IMG/VR virus record: IMGVR_UViG_3300048918_000090
Coordinates: 1-26,387 of that record
Direction: 5' to 3' (one strand)
Length of the DNA: 26,387 nt
DNA from: a virus
Positions 1 through 6,072 of the stretch are shown one piece after another (position 1 is the first letter of the stretch; every line of letters starts with the position of its first letter). The notes under the pieces are model-generated. The model was not told where the DNA came from. It searched no databases and worked only from the letters and a program-made list of their open reading frames with translations. A program made the translations under genes and the position numbers.

Positions 1-1
1 C

Positions 2-214
2 GAGCTTTGGATAGGCCCTATACCGAGGGGCATGAATGTCCTGCATCGATGTGACAACAGGGCATGCTGCAATCCTGATCACTTATTTATCGGGACTCAG
101 GCCGAAAACATGGCTGACATGCACGCAAAGGGACGAGGGCCGAAAGGGTATAGACGAAACCCCGAAGCATGTGCAAGCAACGCAAGGAAAGCAAATGCAA
201 GCCAACAATGCTGA
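2..214 (+). CDS. HNH endonuclease, C-terminal part (cut by window edge)
   Basis: The reading frame is open to the first base, so the gene starts outside the window; about 70 codons are visible. The residues around HRCDN, the following Cys pair and NPDHLFIGT form the second half of an HNH_3 type nuclease fold: a catalytic His region, then Cys/Asn-Pro-Asp-His. The later Asn-Met-Ala-Asp-Met and Lys-Gly-Arg stretch is typical of phage HNH homing-type nucleases. Such enzymes nick or cut double-stranded DNA and are often free-standing mobile genes or packaging helpers in phages. Here it sits far from the terminase and reads with the early genes, so a homing or accessory role is more likely than a packaging role. 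Its last 20 bases overlap the next gene. The family assignment is firm; the biological role is inferred. Confidence 0.8.
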   Translation, partial: ELWIGPIPRGMNVLHRCDNRACCNPDHLFIGTQAENMADMHAKGRGPKGYRRNPEACASNARKANASQQC

Positions 215-437
215 CGATGAGTCGATTTTAAGGGACGCCCTGCGGTATCGGTTTTTGCGCGATGGTGCAGAAATCACCGAGGGGTTGCATGTTCCCTGTC
301 ACGTGACATTCCCGGAGTTGCCGGCTGAATCATCGGTACGCGCACGCGTAGGCGCAGAGTTCGACGCCGCCGTTGATTCAGCTGTCGATTTCGCTATCGC
401 CTCTCTTACCAAGACAGCAGATGGAGAGAAGACGTGA
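195..437 (+). CDS. Small phage accessory protein, RYRFLRD-type
   Basis: This 80-aa soluble protein starts at an ATG preceded by AGGAAA and overlaps the end of the HNH gene. Near the N-terminus it has an acidic stretch followed by ALRYRFLRD. That resembles a signature I know from many small early proteins of phages of Pseudomonas and Burkholderia, in which a D-A-x-R-Y-R-W-L-R-like motif is followed by a short helical tail rich in Asp-Ala. The C-terminal third ([16 protein letters not shown]) fits that tail. No enzymatic motif is visible and the function of the family is unknown to me. It ends in a GTGA overlap with the next gene, which implies translational coupling. The same frame is open further upstream, but that part lies on top of the HNH gene and is not used here. 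Confidence 0.7.
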   Translation: MQANNADDESILRDALRYRFLRDGAEITEGLHVPCHVTFPELPAESSVRARVGAEFDAAVDSAVDFAIASLTKTADGEKT

Positions 438-790
438 GCAACGCAATCGAAAAAGCCATCGCCATACTTGAAGCGGGCCGGTGCGATGCACTTAAGGCGC
501 TGGACGCCCTGTCTGTAAATCGGCTTGAGGCGGCAGTCAAAGAGTTGCGCGCCCTGTCTAGACGGCACTGGAACCCGGTCTATAACACTGACCCTGTGCA
601 GCGCGCATGCGCCGAATTGCCTGAGGGCTGGAATATCGAAATAGGCTTGGAACGCGGCGCCGGCTGGGTCGACTTGCGCGGTCCAGATGGCGAAAAGATC
701 GATCTCGAAAACGACGTGGACTGCTTCGATTGGTCGATCCATGCCGCAATTGACGCTGCGGTCGCCACTAATCAGCGCGGGGGAGATTGA
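434..790 (+). CDS. Hypothetical early-operon protein, 118 aa
   Basis: The gene starts at GTG in a GTGA overlap with the upstream stop, so it is translationally coupled. It encodes a soluble acidic protein. The first 45 residues look helical (EKAIAILEAGRCDALKALD). The middle holds a Trp/Gly-rich segment around GWNIEIGLERGAGWVDL, followed by a helical C-terminus (WSIHAAIDAAV) that resembles the tail of the preceding protein. I do not recognise a named family. It lies in a run of small accessory genes upstream of the integrase, a position where temperate phages carry non-essential or anti-host genes. The stop codon lies inside a GGGAGATTGA element that serves as the RBS region of the next gene. 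Confidence 0.6.
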   Translation: MSNAIEKAIAILEAGRCDALKALDALSVNRLEAAVKELRALSRRHWNPVYNTDPVQRACAELPEGWNIEIGLERGAGWVDLRGPDGEKIDLENDVDCFDWSIHAAIDAAVATNQRGGD

Positions 791-794
791 GAAT

Positions 795-1160
795 ATGGAT
801 CAGCGAGAAAGGTTTGAGGCAAATTACGTGATCGACCTGAACAAGGCTACCGGGAAAGACTATACCGCCGAGCAGATGAAGGATTTGCGCGACGGTGACG
901 GATACGGCGAAGATCGTCACTACCTGAACGGCCGCTGGGATGGCTGGCAAGCCGCAGAAGCTGCCGCGCTGGAACGGGCGGCGCATGTGTGCGCATCCTA
1001 CTCGGTCGACAAATGGAACCTGTACAAGGGCCGCGCGCCGTACAACGGCTCCGAGAGTGGCCGCGCCAATCCGTATGTCGAAGGACAGTCGGACGGCGCC
1101 GAAGAGTGCGCCGCCGACATCCGCAAGTTGGCCGCTCCAGTTGAGCGCGGGGGAGAGTAG
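795..1160 (+). CDS. Hypothetical early-operon protein, 121 aa
   Basis: An ATG lies a few bases after GGGAGATTGAGA, the RBS region shared with the end of the preceding gene. The protein is hydrophilic. It has an N-terminal EANY..DLNKATGKDY segment, a central G-RWDGWQAAEAAALERAAHVCASY helix and a C-terminal region with several Gly and Asp residues ending in an acidic helix with a Cys. The WDGWQAAxAA...AA..C pattern is common in small phage proteins of the RYRWLR neighbourhood (general recollection, not a search). I cannot assign a function. The same frame is open further upstream, but that portion overlaps the preceding gene and lacks an RBS, so the later start is preferred. Confidence 0.65.
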   Translation: MDQRERFEANYVIDLNKATGKDYTAEQMKDLRDGDGYGEDRHYLNGRWDGWQAAEAAALERAAHVCASYSVDKWNLYKGRAPYNGSESGRANPYVEGQSDGAEECAADIRKLAAPVERGGE

Positions 1161-1162
1161 CG

Positions 1163-1339
1163 ATGAACGCCATCTACATCCTGATCGTGATCGTGAGCCT
1201 GGACGGCAGCCCAGCCATGCACGACATGCCGTCGAAAGACGTATGCGAAAAGGCTGCCGCCAAGGTGAATGCGGTCAAGCTGAACGGCTTCGGTGCGCAT
1301 CCGACTGCGCTTTGCGTTCCGGCTTCTGCGGGAGAGTAG
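1163..1339 (+). CDS. Small exported or membrane-anchored protein, 58 aa
   Basis: The gene lies between two copies of the GGGAGAGTAG junction. The protein begins MNAIYILIVIVSLDG, a short hydrophobic segment that could act as a signal or anchor. A mature region of about 45 residues follows, with two cysteines (in VCEKAAAK and ALCVPASAGE) spaced to allow one disulphide. Small phage proteins with this hydrophobic start plus a paired Cys near each end of a short domain are common near integrases, but I know no function for them. A periplasmic disulphide-bonded peptide is a reasonable inference. Spacing is tight: the previous stop is 2 bases upstream and the next start is 2 bases downstream. Confidence 0.6.
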   Translation: MNAIYILIVIVSLDGSPAMHDMPSKDVCEKAAAKVNAVKLNGFGAHPTALCVPASAGE

Positions 1340-1341
1340 AG

Positions 1342-1479
1342 ATGAAGACACTCGCGATCGGCTTTACGGTTTGCATTCTGCTCGCAGCGCTTCTGAGTCG
1401 GTGCGATGGCGTCGACTCCGACAGTGTCGCGCTCGGCTTCGTCGCTGGGCAGTTGGGCGCCGCAGCCGCGCGCCGTTGA
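1342..1479 (+). CDS. Small hydrophobic-N-terminus protein, 45 aa
   Basis: This short gene follows another GGGAGAGTAG junction, with ATG 2 bases after the previous stop. Residues 4-19 (LAIGFTVCILLAALLS) form one hydrophobic helix. A short hydrophilic loop with Arg-Cys-Asp and Asp-Ser-Asp follows, and then an Ala/Gly-rich second segment ending in Arg-Arg. It could be a signal-anchored peptide. The Cys at about residue 21 is preceded by Arg, so it is not a good lipoprotein site. No family recognised. Its context (consistent RBS, in the same cassette series) supports real coding despite its size. Confidence 0.5.
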   Translation: MKTLAIGFTVCILLAALLSRCDGVDSDSVALGFVAGQLGAAAARR

Positions 1480-1497
1480 GGGAGAGTAGCGACTATG
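1480..1497 (+). promoter_or_regulatory. Strong RBS/junction element before the DUF4224 gene
   Basis: GGGAGAGTAG followed by CGACT and the ATG is the third exact copy of this 10-mer; the others are at 1151-1160 and 1330-1339. Here the TAG is not used as a stop, because the preceding gene already ended at TGA just upstream. The GGGAGA is an adequate Shine-Dalgarno sequence and supports the chosen start. Confidence 0.6.
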
Positions 1498-1734
1498 AAC
1501 GAACGCCTAATGACCGCCGAAGACCTGACGCGGGTGACCGGAAAGAAGCGCTACGGCAAGCAGGTAGAATGGTTCCGTGAGCAATTCGGCATCAACGTGG
1601 TTCGTTGCGGCGACGGCAGTCCTGTCGTCACCTGGGCAACGTTTGAAGCCTTGCAGGCAAAGAAAGCCGGGCTCGTAAGCGCCCCGATAAAAGAACAACG
1701 CAAACCACTCATTCCGCTTCGATCCGTCAAATGA
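1495..1734 (+). CDS. DUF4224-family protein, upstream partner of integrase
   Basis: This 79-aa basic protein matches the short DUF4224 domain: an N-terminal LMTAEDLTRVTGKKRY segment, then KQVEWFREQFGINVVR, then a small beta portion around GSPVVTWATFEAL. The arrangement looks like a helix-turn-helix/MerR-like wing typical of excisionase-sized DNA-binding proteins. DUF4224 genes are known to sit directly upstream of phage tyrosine integrases, as here, where the stop overlaps the integrase ATG by four bases (ATGA). The family and neighbourhood are recognised. A role as a recombination directionality factor (Xis-like), or as a regulator of int, is inferred and not proven. Confidence 0.75.
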   Translation: MNERLMTAEDLTRVTGKKRYGKQVEWFREQFGINVVRCGDGSPVVTWATFEALQAKKAGLVSAPIKEQRKPLIPLRSVK

Positions 1735-2795
1735 ATCCGCGCCGAAGAACCGTTACTGACCCGGTATTGCCGGGCCGCGTCTATCCCAAAAGCGGTAGCT
1801 GGTACTGGTTTCCCAAGGGTGGCAGTTGGATCAAGCTGTGCCGCATCGACGAAGGCGAAGCGAAGATGCTCGAGCGGCTTGCCGCCGAGAAGCGCAAGCA
1901 CGCTTCCATGACTGGCACCGGAAATGTACCACCGCTGGTGACCGAGTACGTGAAGCAAAAGCAGGCTGAGCATCGCGAGCGTGGCTGGCATTTGTTTGGC
2001 AACTACGTGAAGAAATGCTTCGCGAACATCGATATCGAGGAGGTAGATACCGCCTACGTGGCCGACTTCCTGCGCTCCAACTACAGCGACAAGCTGCACA
2101 TGCAGCGGCGCATGCGGTCGTTCCTGACCGGTTTCTTCCAGTGGTGCCGCGAGAACCGGCACTACACGGGCGAGAATCCGTGCAATGGCATCCGCCTGAA
2201 GCAGCCGAAGCCACGGGACGTGTACATCATCGACGAGCATTTCGCCATGATCCGCGAGGATTTGGCCCAGTCCTCGCCGATGATCCTGTGCTTGGTCGAC
2301 CTCTGCTATCTGACGGTGCAGCGCTCAACCGAGATCCGCTCCCTGCGCTGGAAGAAGGAAGACGAGAACAGCAGCTGGGTTGACCGCGAGAACGGTGTCA
2401 TCCACTTCCGGCCATCCAAGACACGTGACTCAAGCGGCATTGCTGTGGACTGGCCCATCACGCCCGAGATAGACGCGGTGCTGACGATGGCAAAGAGCAT
2501 CGGCAAGGTCAAGGGTCCGCTGGTGATCCACACGAAATCCGGCGGCTTCTGGCGTGACACGATAGCGCTGCGCGTGTGGCGCGAGGCGTGCAACCGGCTG
2601 GAACTGCAGCAGTATGCCTACACCATCAAGGATATCCGAGCGAAGGCTCTGACCGATGCACGCCGGGCCGGCTACGAAACCGACGCACTGATGGTCGCTG
2701 CGGCACATGCAAACAAGGCGACAACCGAGATTTATTTCAAGGATCGCACCGTGCCGCTGAGCAATGTTAGACTCGCGCTCCCGAAGTCTGCCTGA
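1731..2795 (+). CDS. int: Phage tyrosine integrase
   Basis: This 354-aa site-specific recombinase inserts and excises the phage at attP/attB. The N-terminal 60 residues resemble an arm-binding domain, residues about 65-155 a SAM-like core-binding domain, and residues about 165-345 the catalytic domain. Visible active-site residues are Arg198 (VQRSTEIRSLRW), Lys230 (FRPSKT), Lys300-x-x-Arg303 (IKDIRAKA, with Lys where most members have His), His326 (AAHANKATTEIY) and the nucleophile Tyr335. The Lys form of box II is tolerated in the family (H/K-x-x-R). It overlaps the DUF4224 gene by ATGA and ends only 6 bases before the first of a series of repeats that look like its own arm-type binding sites. 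Full length, no damage seen. Confidence 0.95.
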   Translation: MNPRRRTVTDPVLPGRVYPKSGSWYWFPKGGSWIKLCRIDEGEAKMLERLAAEKRKHASMTGTGNVPPLVTEYVKQKQAEHRERGWHLFGNYVKKCFANIDIEEVDTAYVADFLRSNYSDKLHMQRRMRSFLTGFFQWCRENRHYTGENPCNGIRLKQPKPRDVYIIDEHFAMIREDLAQSSPMILCLVDLCYLTVQRSTEIRSLRWKKEDENSSWVDRENGVIHFRPSKTRDSSGIAVDWPITPEIDAVLTMAKSIGKVKGPLVIHTKSGGFWRDTIALRVWREACNRLELQQYAYTIKDIRAKALTDARRAGYETDALMVAAAHANKATTEIYFKDRTVPLSNVRLALPKSA

Positions 2796-2801
2796 CGCAG
2801 A

Positions 2802-3004
2802 ATATTAGAAACGTTCTTCGCCATATTAGAAAGCCCATGCTGGGCGGTCGATGCAGCCAGATTATGCTGTTCGAAAAGCAGGACTGGAAAACCAGTCTCT
2901 AGACCGTCCGGTAAGGCGAAGGCCACTTCTGCTTCTAATACATTGCTCAAAGAATGTGCAAGCACTGGTGCGGCTTTGCGGGGAGTCTCGGGAAAATATT
3001 AGAA
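2802..3004. repeat. ATATTAGAA repeat set (3 direct, 1 inverted)
   Basis: There are exact copies at 2802-2810, 2823-2831 and 2996-3004 and an inverted TATTAGAA at 2933-2940. The second and third direct copies share the following GCCC with a one-base offset (GAAAGCCC versus GAAGCCC), extending their similarity. AT-rich 9-mers are rare in this GC-rich DNA, so four within about 200 bases are unlikely to be chance. Likely role: integrase arm-type binding sites. Confidence 0.7.
2882..2897. other. Inverted repeat, candidate integrase core
   Basis: GACTGG-AAAA-CCAGTC is a perfect 6-base dyad around a 4-base centre, located between the flanking ATATTAGAA copies. Tyrosine recombinase crossover sites are usually two inverted half-sites around 6-8 bases, so the geometry is close but the spacer is slightly short. 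An alternative is a small RNA hairpin. It has no T-run, so it is not an intrinsic terminator. Confidence 0.35.
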
Positions 3005-3071
3005 GCCCGTGAGGCTGCGCATTCTGGGTGCGCGCGACCGGGTGCGATGACGATCTACTCAAATTGACAGG

Positions 3072-3101
3072 TAGAAAAACACCAATCTCCTGATGTATCA
3101 T
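3072..3101 (+). promoter_or_regulatory. Possible sigma-70 promoter for the 31-aa peptide and glycosyltransferase
   Basis: TATCAT (3096-3101) matches the -10 consensus at 5 of 6 positions, with TAGAAA (3072-3077, 4 of 6) 18 bases upstream. A perfect TTGACA is present at 3064-3069, but its spacing (26) is too long for this -10. The site is 27 bases before the GTG of the small gene. If real, it would allow the conversion genes to be expressed independently of the early operon, as expected for lysogenic expression. Confidence 0.4.
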
Positions 3102-3128
3102 CCGGGCGCTAACACGAAAGGAATAAAC

Positions 3129-3224
3129 GTGAAAAATAACTTGCTAGATGCGGCCTACATAATCGGAATGTTCACGCTCGTGATCTGGATGATCGATGAA
3201 ATGGGGCGTTTCGCGGCGTTCTAG
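3129..3224 (+). CDS. 31-aa membrane peptide
   Basis: A GTG start is preceded by AAAGGA at good spacing. The 31 residues begin MKNNLLDAAYIIG and continue with a hydrophobic helix (MFTLVIWMI) flanked by acidic residues (DE), then a short FAAF tail. A single membrane-spanning or surface-lying amphipathic helix is likely. I do not know a family. It sits between the attP-like region and the membrane glycosyltransferase gene, so it belongs to the region expected to be expressed from a prophage. It could be a small lysogenic-conversion or exclusion peptide, or a leader peptide for the downstream gene. The coding evidence is the RBS, the composition and the gap it fills; there is no homology evidence. 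Confidence 0.45.
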   Translation: MKNNLLDAAYIIGMFTLVIWMIDEMGRFAAF

Positions 3225-3270
3225 GCATGCTGTATTATTGCGGGCCTGAAAATAATCAATCATTCAAGCC

Positions 3271-4650
3271 ATGCAATCGAAGCGCGGACCACTTGCCCTC
3301 ACCTTTGCTGTTCTGATCCTGCTGCTCGTCTACAAAGGCCGCTTCTACCAGTGCGGAAGCTTTGATTTCGTCCAGCATCTACTACTCGTCGACGAGATCA
3401 TGCGACACGGGTACATCCGGCCGTCGCCGCTTCCCATTGGCGTCATGGCCTCATATCCGCCGCTCTCACACTGGATGGCTGCGGCGGTCGGGTGGATCGG
3501 TGGATCAGGTGTCGTCGGCATCGTACTCGTAACGATTGCCGCCACGTTTGCCTGCTACCTACTGATCACGACTGCGCTTTCGTCGACTGCGGCTATCGTC
3601 CTGTTCGTCGCGGCCTTCTATTTTCTGATTCCCTCCCAGTCCCTGATCGGTTGGGAAATCGAGTCAAACTACTTCTACCCGCAACTGGTCTCGACCGTGG
3701 TATTTCTGGCTGCGATCATCGTCGCACCAAAGATGCCCCCGGTGCGCCGCTCGATCGCGCTCGTCGCCGCCGGCATCGTGACCATGTGGATACAGCCTGT
3801 CGGCGCGATCCATATCTTCGCGCTGGCCTGCATGATGTGCGCGGTTGAGGTTATCTCGGCCCGCGCGGATCGGCGCGCTTTCCTGCATGCCTGCGGGTTG
3901 CTACTGCTCACTGCATGCGCTTCTGCCGCTGGCGTGCTGCTGCACCCATCCTTCGAGGTCATGGTGATGATCGCCGCGAACAACGGTGATCTATGGCTCG
4001 GCTACAAACACATCATGCTGGTTGCTGTCATCTGCGGAGCCATCGGCGCCGCGAACCTGATCCGGAATCGGTCGCGCATCGACATGGCGCTAGGCTGTGC
4101 GGCCATGGCAAGCCTGGGCGTGATGCTGCTTCAGTTCGCAGCTCTGAAGCTGCATGGCGACGGATCAGTCTACGCAGTCAAGAAGCACGTGTTCATCGTG
4201 TTCACGCTCGGCGTAATGAACGGTGTCCGGATCGTCGCGTCATTCTTCGGCGAGCGTGCGCAAGCGCTGCGTCCCTGGTTGTCACCCATTGCAGCCGGCA
4301 TCATGACGCTGTTTGCCATGCACAATTTCGATAAACCGGTAATGCCGTTGCTTCACGCGATCGAGTTTGCGGATGGTGCGGTGACCAGTGCACTCCCCGG
4401 CTTCGCGCCTGGAAACACGGTCGACGATGATGCCAACAAACCTTTGATGGAGCGTTTCATTGTTACGCTCATCTCATTTCAGCATGGGTTTGATGGCGAG
4501 GCTGTCAGCTGGCTAAAACTGGAAAACCCGATCAGCAAGGGCGCGACCTACATAATGAGAAGCCGCGGATCAGTGCCGGCATGCGCCGACGCCGAAGTCC
4601 GCGGCGATCAGTTCGAAATCGTCAGGGCTTCCTGCGTAGCTCAACGCTGA
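3271..4650 (+). CDS. Polytopic membrane protein, GT-C glycosyltransferase-like (candidate O-antigen conversion enzyme)
   Basis: This 459-aa protein has about ten hydrophobic segments between residues 8 and 360 and a hydrophilic C-terminal domain of about 90 residues. After the first membrane helix comes a loop with FDFVQHLLLVDEI and then SYPPLSHWMAA. The acidic residue in the first outer loop, followed by a YPP..H pattern, is characteristic of GT-C glycosyltransferases, which take sugar from a polyprenyl carrier and transfer it at the outer face of the inner membrane. Position agrees: P22 keeps its serotype-converting gtr genes between attP and the tailspike region. No GtrA flippase or GtrB transferase is adjacent, so the sugar carrier would have to come from the host. 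The RBS is weak. The 3' end overlaps the convergent gene by 10 bases. Membrane topology is clear; the exact activity is inferred. Confidence 0.6.
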   Translation: MQSKRGPLALTFAVLILLLVYKGRFYQCGSFDFVQHLLLVDEIMRHGYIRPSPLPIGVMASYPPLSHWMAAAVGWIGGSGVVGIVLVTIAATFACYLLITTALSSTAAIVLFVAAFYFLIPSQSLIGWEIESNYFYPQLVSTVVFLAAIIVAPKMPPVRRSIALVAAGIVTMWIQPVGAIHIFALACMMCAVEVISARADRRAFLHACGLLLLTACASAAGVLLHPSFEVMVMIAANNGDLWLGYKHIMLVAVICGAIGAANLIRNRSRIDMALGCAAMASLGVMLLQFAALKLHGDGSVYAVKKHVFIVFTLGVMNGVRIVASFFGERAQALRPWLSPIAAGIMTLFAMHNFDKPVMPLLHAIEFADGAVTSALPGFAPGNTVDDDANKPLMERFIVTLISFQHGFDGEAVSWLKLENPISKGATYIMRSRGSVPACADAEVRGDQFEIVRASCVAQR

Positions 4651-5426
4651 CGGCACGCCGTGATCGTGCCGGCGCCTGTGTTCGTGCCCGACGAGGATAA
4701 CCCGGCCGCAATCAGAAACGCGGTCGTCGAGGAAGATACGTTGATGCGTACGACTGGTGTTGGCTGAACCGCTACGGTTATATTCCCGGCGATTGCGATC
4801 TGCGAATAAGTGCCCAACGCACCCAGAGTCGCTGATGTCGTGCTGATGCCGACAAGTGCGTTCGACATCGTGCTGTTGCTGCTGCTGACCTGGGCAAATC
4901 CGGTCACGCGCCAGTCGCCTGCGGTCAGCGCGATGGACGTGATATTGGTCGTGGTACCTGCAATCGGAAGGGAAACACTCGAGCCGGAACCGGTGATGCA
5001 TTCACCGACTGTACCAGCCGTCGCATTGGATGCATTCGTGACACCGGGAAGTGAAACGGGCGTCGTAAGGCCACTCAAACCAGTGATGTTCGAGTTTGCG
5101 CCAGAGGTAGCGATTGCGGAGTTACATCCGAACCCTGTCCCGTTCGTCCATTGGAGAGCCTGTGCAGCGCCGTTGCAGCCGGTCACGGCAACAGCAGTCG
5201 GGATTGCGCTCGCGTTCGTTGCGTTGGCAATCACCGAGTTGGCAGCGATTGCCGCCAAACCGCCTACGGGCACACGGCCCCAAGTCGGCGGTGTCGTCGG
5301 GCCGGTAGATACAGGCGCCATTCCAGCCGCAGAGCCCGCGGGATTGAACAGCGACACGGGAACAGTCGTCGCGCCGAATGCGAAGGTGGAAAGCGCAAGG
5401 AGCGCGCATGCAATGAGTCGTTTCAT
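4641..5426 (-). CDS. Secreted tail-fibre-like protein with signal peptide, 261 aa
   Basis: The N-terminus is a textbook Sec signal: MKR, a hydrophobic stretch (LIACALLALSTFAFG), then a probable cleavage near Gly-Ala. The rest is Ala/Thr/Ser/Gly-rich beta-type sequence with Asn-Ala-Thr-Asn repeats (IANATNASAIPTAV), a pair of Cys bracketing a QWTNGTGFGC segment, and a C-terminal half resembling the receptor-binding domains of phage fibres, ending TITACRQR. Fibre proteins normally lack a signal peptide, so export to the periplasm or cell surface is the striking point. It is the last gene of the late operon, 1 base after the preceding stop, with GGGAAA as RBS. Possible roles: a receptor decoy, an exclusion factor, or a fibre whose hydrophobic N-terminus anchors it. 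Function unproven. Confidence 0.65.
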   Translation of the reverse strand: MKRLIACALLALSTFAFGATTVPVSLFNPAGSAAGMAPVSTGPTTPPTWGRVPVGGLAAIAANSVIANATNASAIPTAVAVTGCNGAAQALQWTNGTGFGCNSAIATSGANSNITGLSGLTTPVSLPGVTNASNATAGTVGECITGSGSSVSLPIAGTTTNITSIALTAGDWRVTGFAQVSSSNSTMSNALVGISTTSATLGALGTYSQIAIAGNITVAVQPTPVVRINVSSSTTAFLIAAGLSSSGTNTGAGTITACRQR

Positions 5427-5427
5427 G

Positions 5428-5667
5428 TTATTTCCCGTCAGGAATCACGGCGTCATCGCCGATGGTTGAAGTGAGAGCGGTATCGCAGTGGCCGGGATTG
5501 ATCCAGCCGAGAAACTTGCACAGCACGCATCCCCACGTGCGGCCGGCATTGCGGGCCTTCGCTGCGCGCTCGCTGATGGTCTCGTTCGGTGAGCCTCCGG
5601 CAAGCGTGTTGCCGGCCTGATCGAGCAGGATCAGCCAGTTCATCAGGTAACGACCGATCTTGCTCAT
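5428..5667 (-). CDS. Small conserved lysis-module protein, 79 aa
   Basis: It starts at the ATG in an ATGA overlap with the holin-like gene; a longer open frame upstream lacks an RBS. The N-terminus (YLMNWLILLDQAGNTLAGG) is amphipathic, followed by a SPNETISERAAKARN segment and a Cys-rich C-terminus (WGCVLCKFLGWINPGHC) with three Cys and one His. I recall small proteins of this kind, with a D-Q-x-x-N-T-L-x-G-G core and an S-x-R-A motif, beside phage lysis genes, but no established function. The Cys/His cluster could bind metal or form a disulphide. It is not a recognisable spanin: there is no lipobox and no long coiled coil. Confidence 0.65.
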   Translation of the reverse strand: MSKIGRYLMNWLILLDQAGNTLAGGSPNETISERAAKARNAGRTWGCVLCKFLGWINPGHCDTALTSTIGDDAVIPDGK

Positions 5668-6071
5668 TTGCTGACTCCCTTCACACGCTCGAATGAATGG
5701 AGACCACCAAGCCCCAGCATGCCGAGTAGCACCGGCATCATTTCGGAGAGGTCGGCCGGGCTCATGTTGACCGGATGCCCTGCGATCGACAGCGCGAACT
5801 TTGCCGCGGGCAGGCCGATCCAGTTCCACGCGCAGCCGGCGCCGCACACCCAGCCAATGAACGGGCGCCAGCCCGCGACGAAGCTGCTTTCGTTGCCCGC
5901 TTCTGCCTTGTTGATGTCGAGCTGGCCGGTGATCTGCGCGAGCTCGCCGGTTTGCTGGAGCTGGAGCAATTGAAGCTTTGCCTGAGCTGCCTGCGCCGGG
6001 TCAGGCCAGATACGGTCGATGACACTGCCTACGACATTGGATACTGCGGTGATCGGATCGAGTGCGGCCAT
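5664..6071 (-). CDS. Holin of the 3TM family
   Basis: This 135-aa protein fits the Holin_3TMs family. It has an N-terminal helical segment with DPAQAAQAKLQLLQLQQ, an Ile-Asn-Lys-Ala-Glu-Ala motif, then FVAGWRPFIGWVCG leading into hydrophobic segments (residues about 70-90 and 110-125), with a short charged C-terminus. The FVAGWRPFIGW stretch is the hallmark of these proteins, which are common in phages and gene transfer agents. They collect in the inner membrane and release endolysin. It sits directly downstream of the endolysin gene with a one-base gap. A second, one-helix candidate holin lies upstream of the endolysin, so the two may act as holin and antiholin. Confidence 0.75.
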   Translation of the reverse strand: MAALDPITAVSNVVGSVIDRIWPDPAQAAQAKLQLLQLQQTGELAQITGQLDINKAEAGNESSFVAGWRPFIGWVCGAGCAWNWIGLPAAKFALSIAGHPVNMSPADLSEMMPVLLGMLGLGGLHSFERVKGVSK

Positions 6072-6072
6072 G

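Larger units (their letters stand above)
2796..3010. other. Probable phage attachment region (attP-like)
   Basis: This non-coding stretch directly follows the integrase stop. It holds the 9-mer ATATTAGAA three times in one orientation (2802-2810, 2823-2831, 2996-3004) and an 8-of-9 copy inverted (2933-2941). The first two copies are 21 bases apart, about two helical turns. Between the outer copies lies a perfect inverted repeat (2882-2897). Direct repeats flanking a core with dyad symmetry are what is expected of arm-type and core-type integrase sites. The repeats are seen; the att assignment is inferred. The exact crossover cannot be fixed without the host attB sequence. Confidence 0.65.

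Noticed and set aside
2878-2900. tRNA-like segment (CTGGAAAACCAG looked like an anticodon arm) at the attP-like region
   Set aside because: No acceptor, D- or T-arm could be folded around it and no T-loop GTTCGA motif is in place. A short inverted repeat explains it.
2796-3270. Host-phage boundary between integrase and the membrane protein gene
   Set aside because: Late phage genes (lysis, tailspike, head) continue on the other side within 2 kb, so the DNA is phage on both sides. An integrated host junction would break the late operon.
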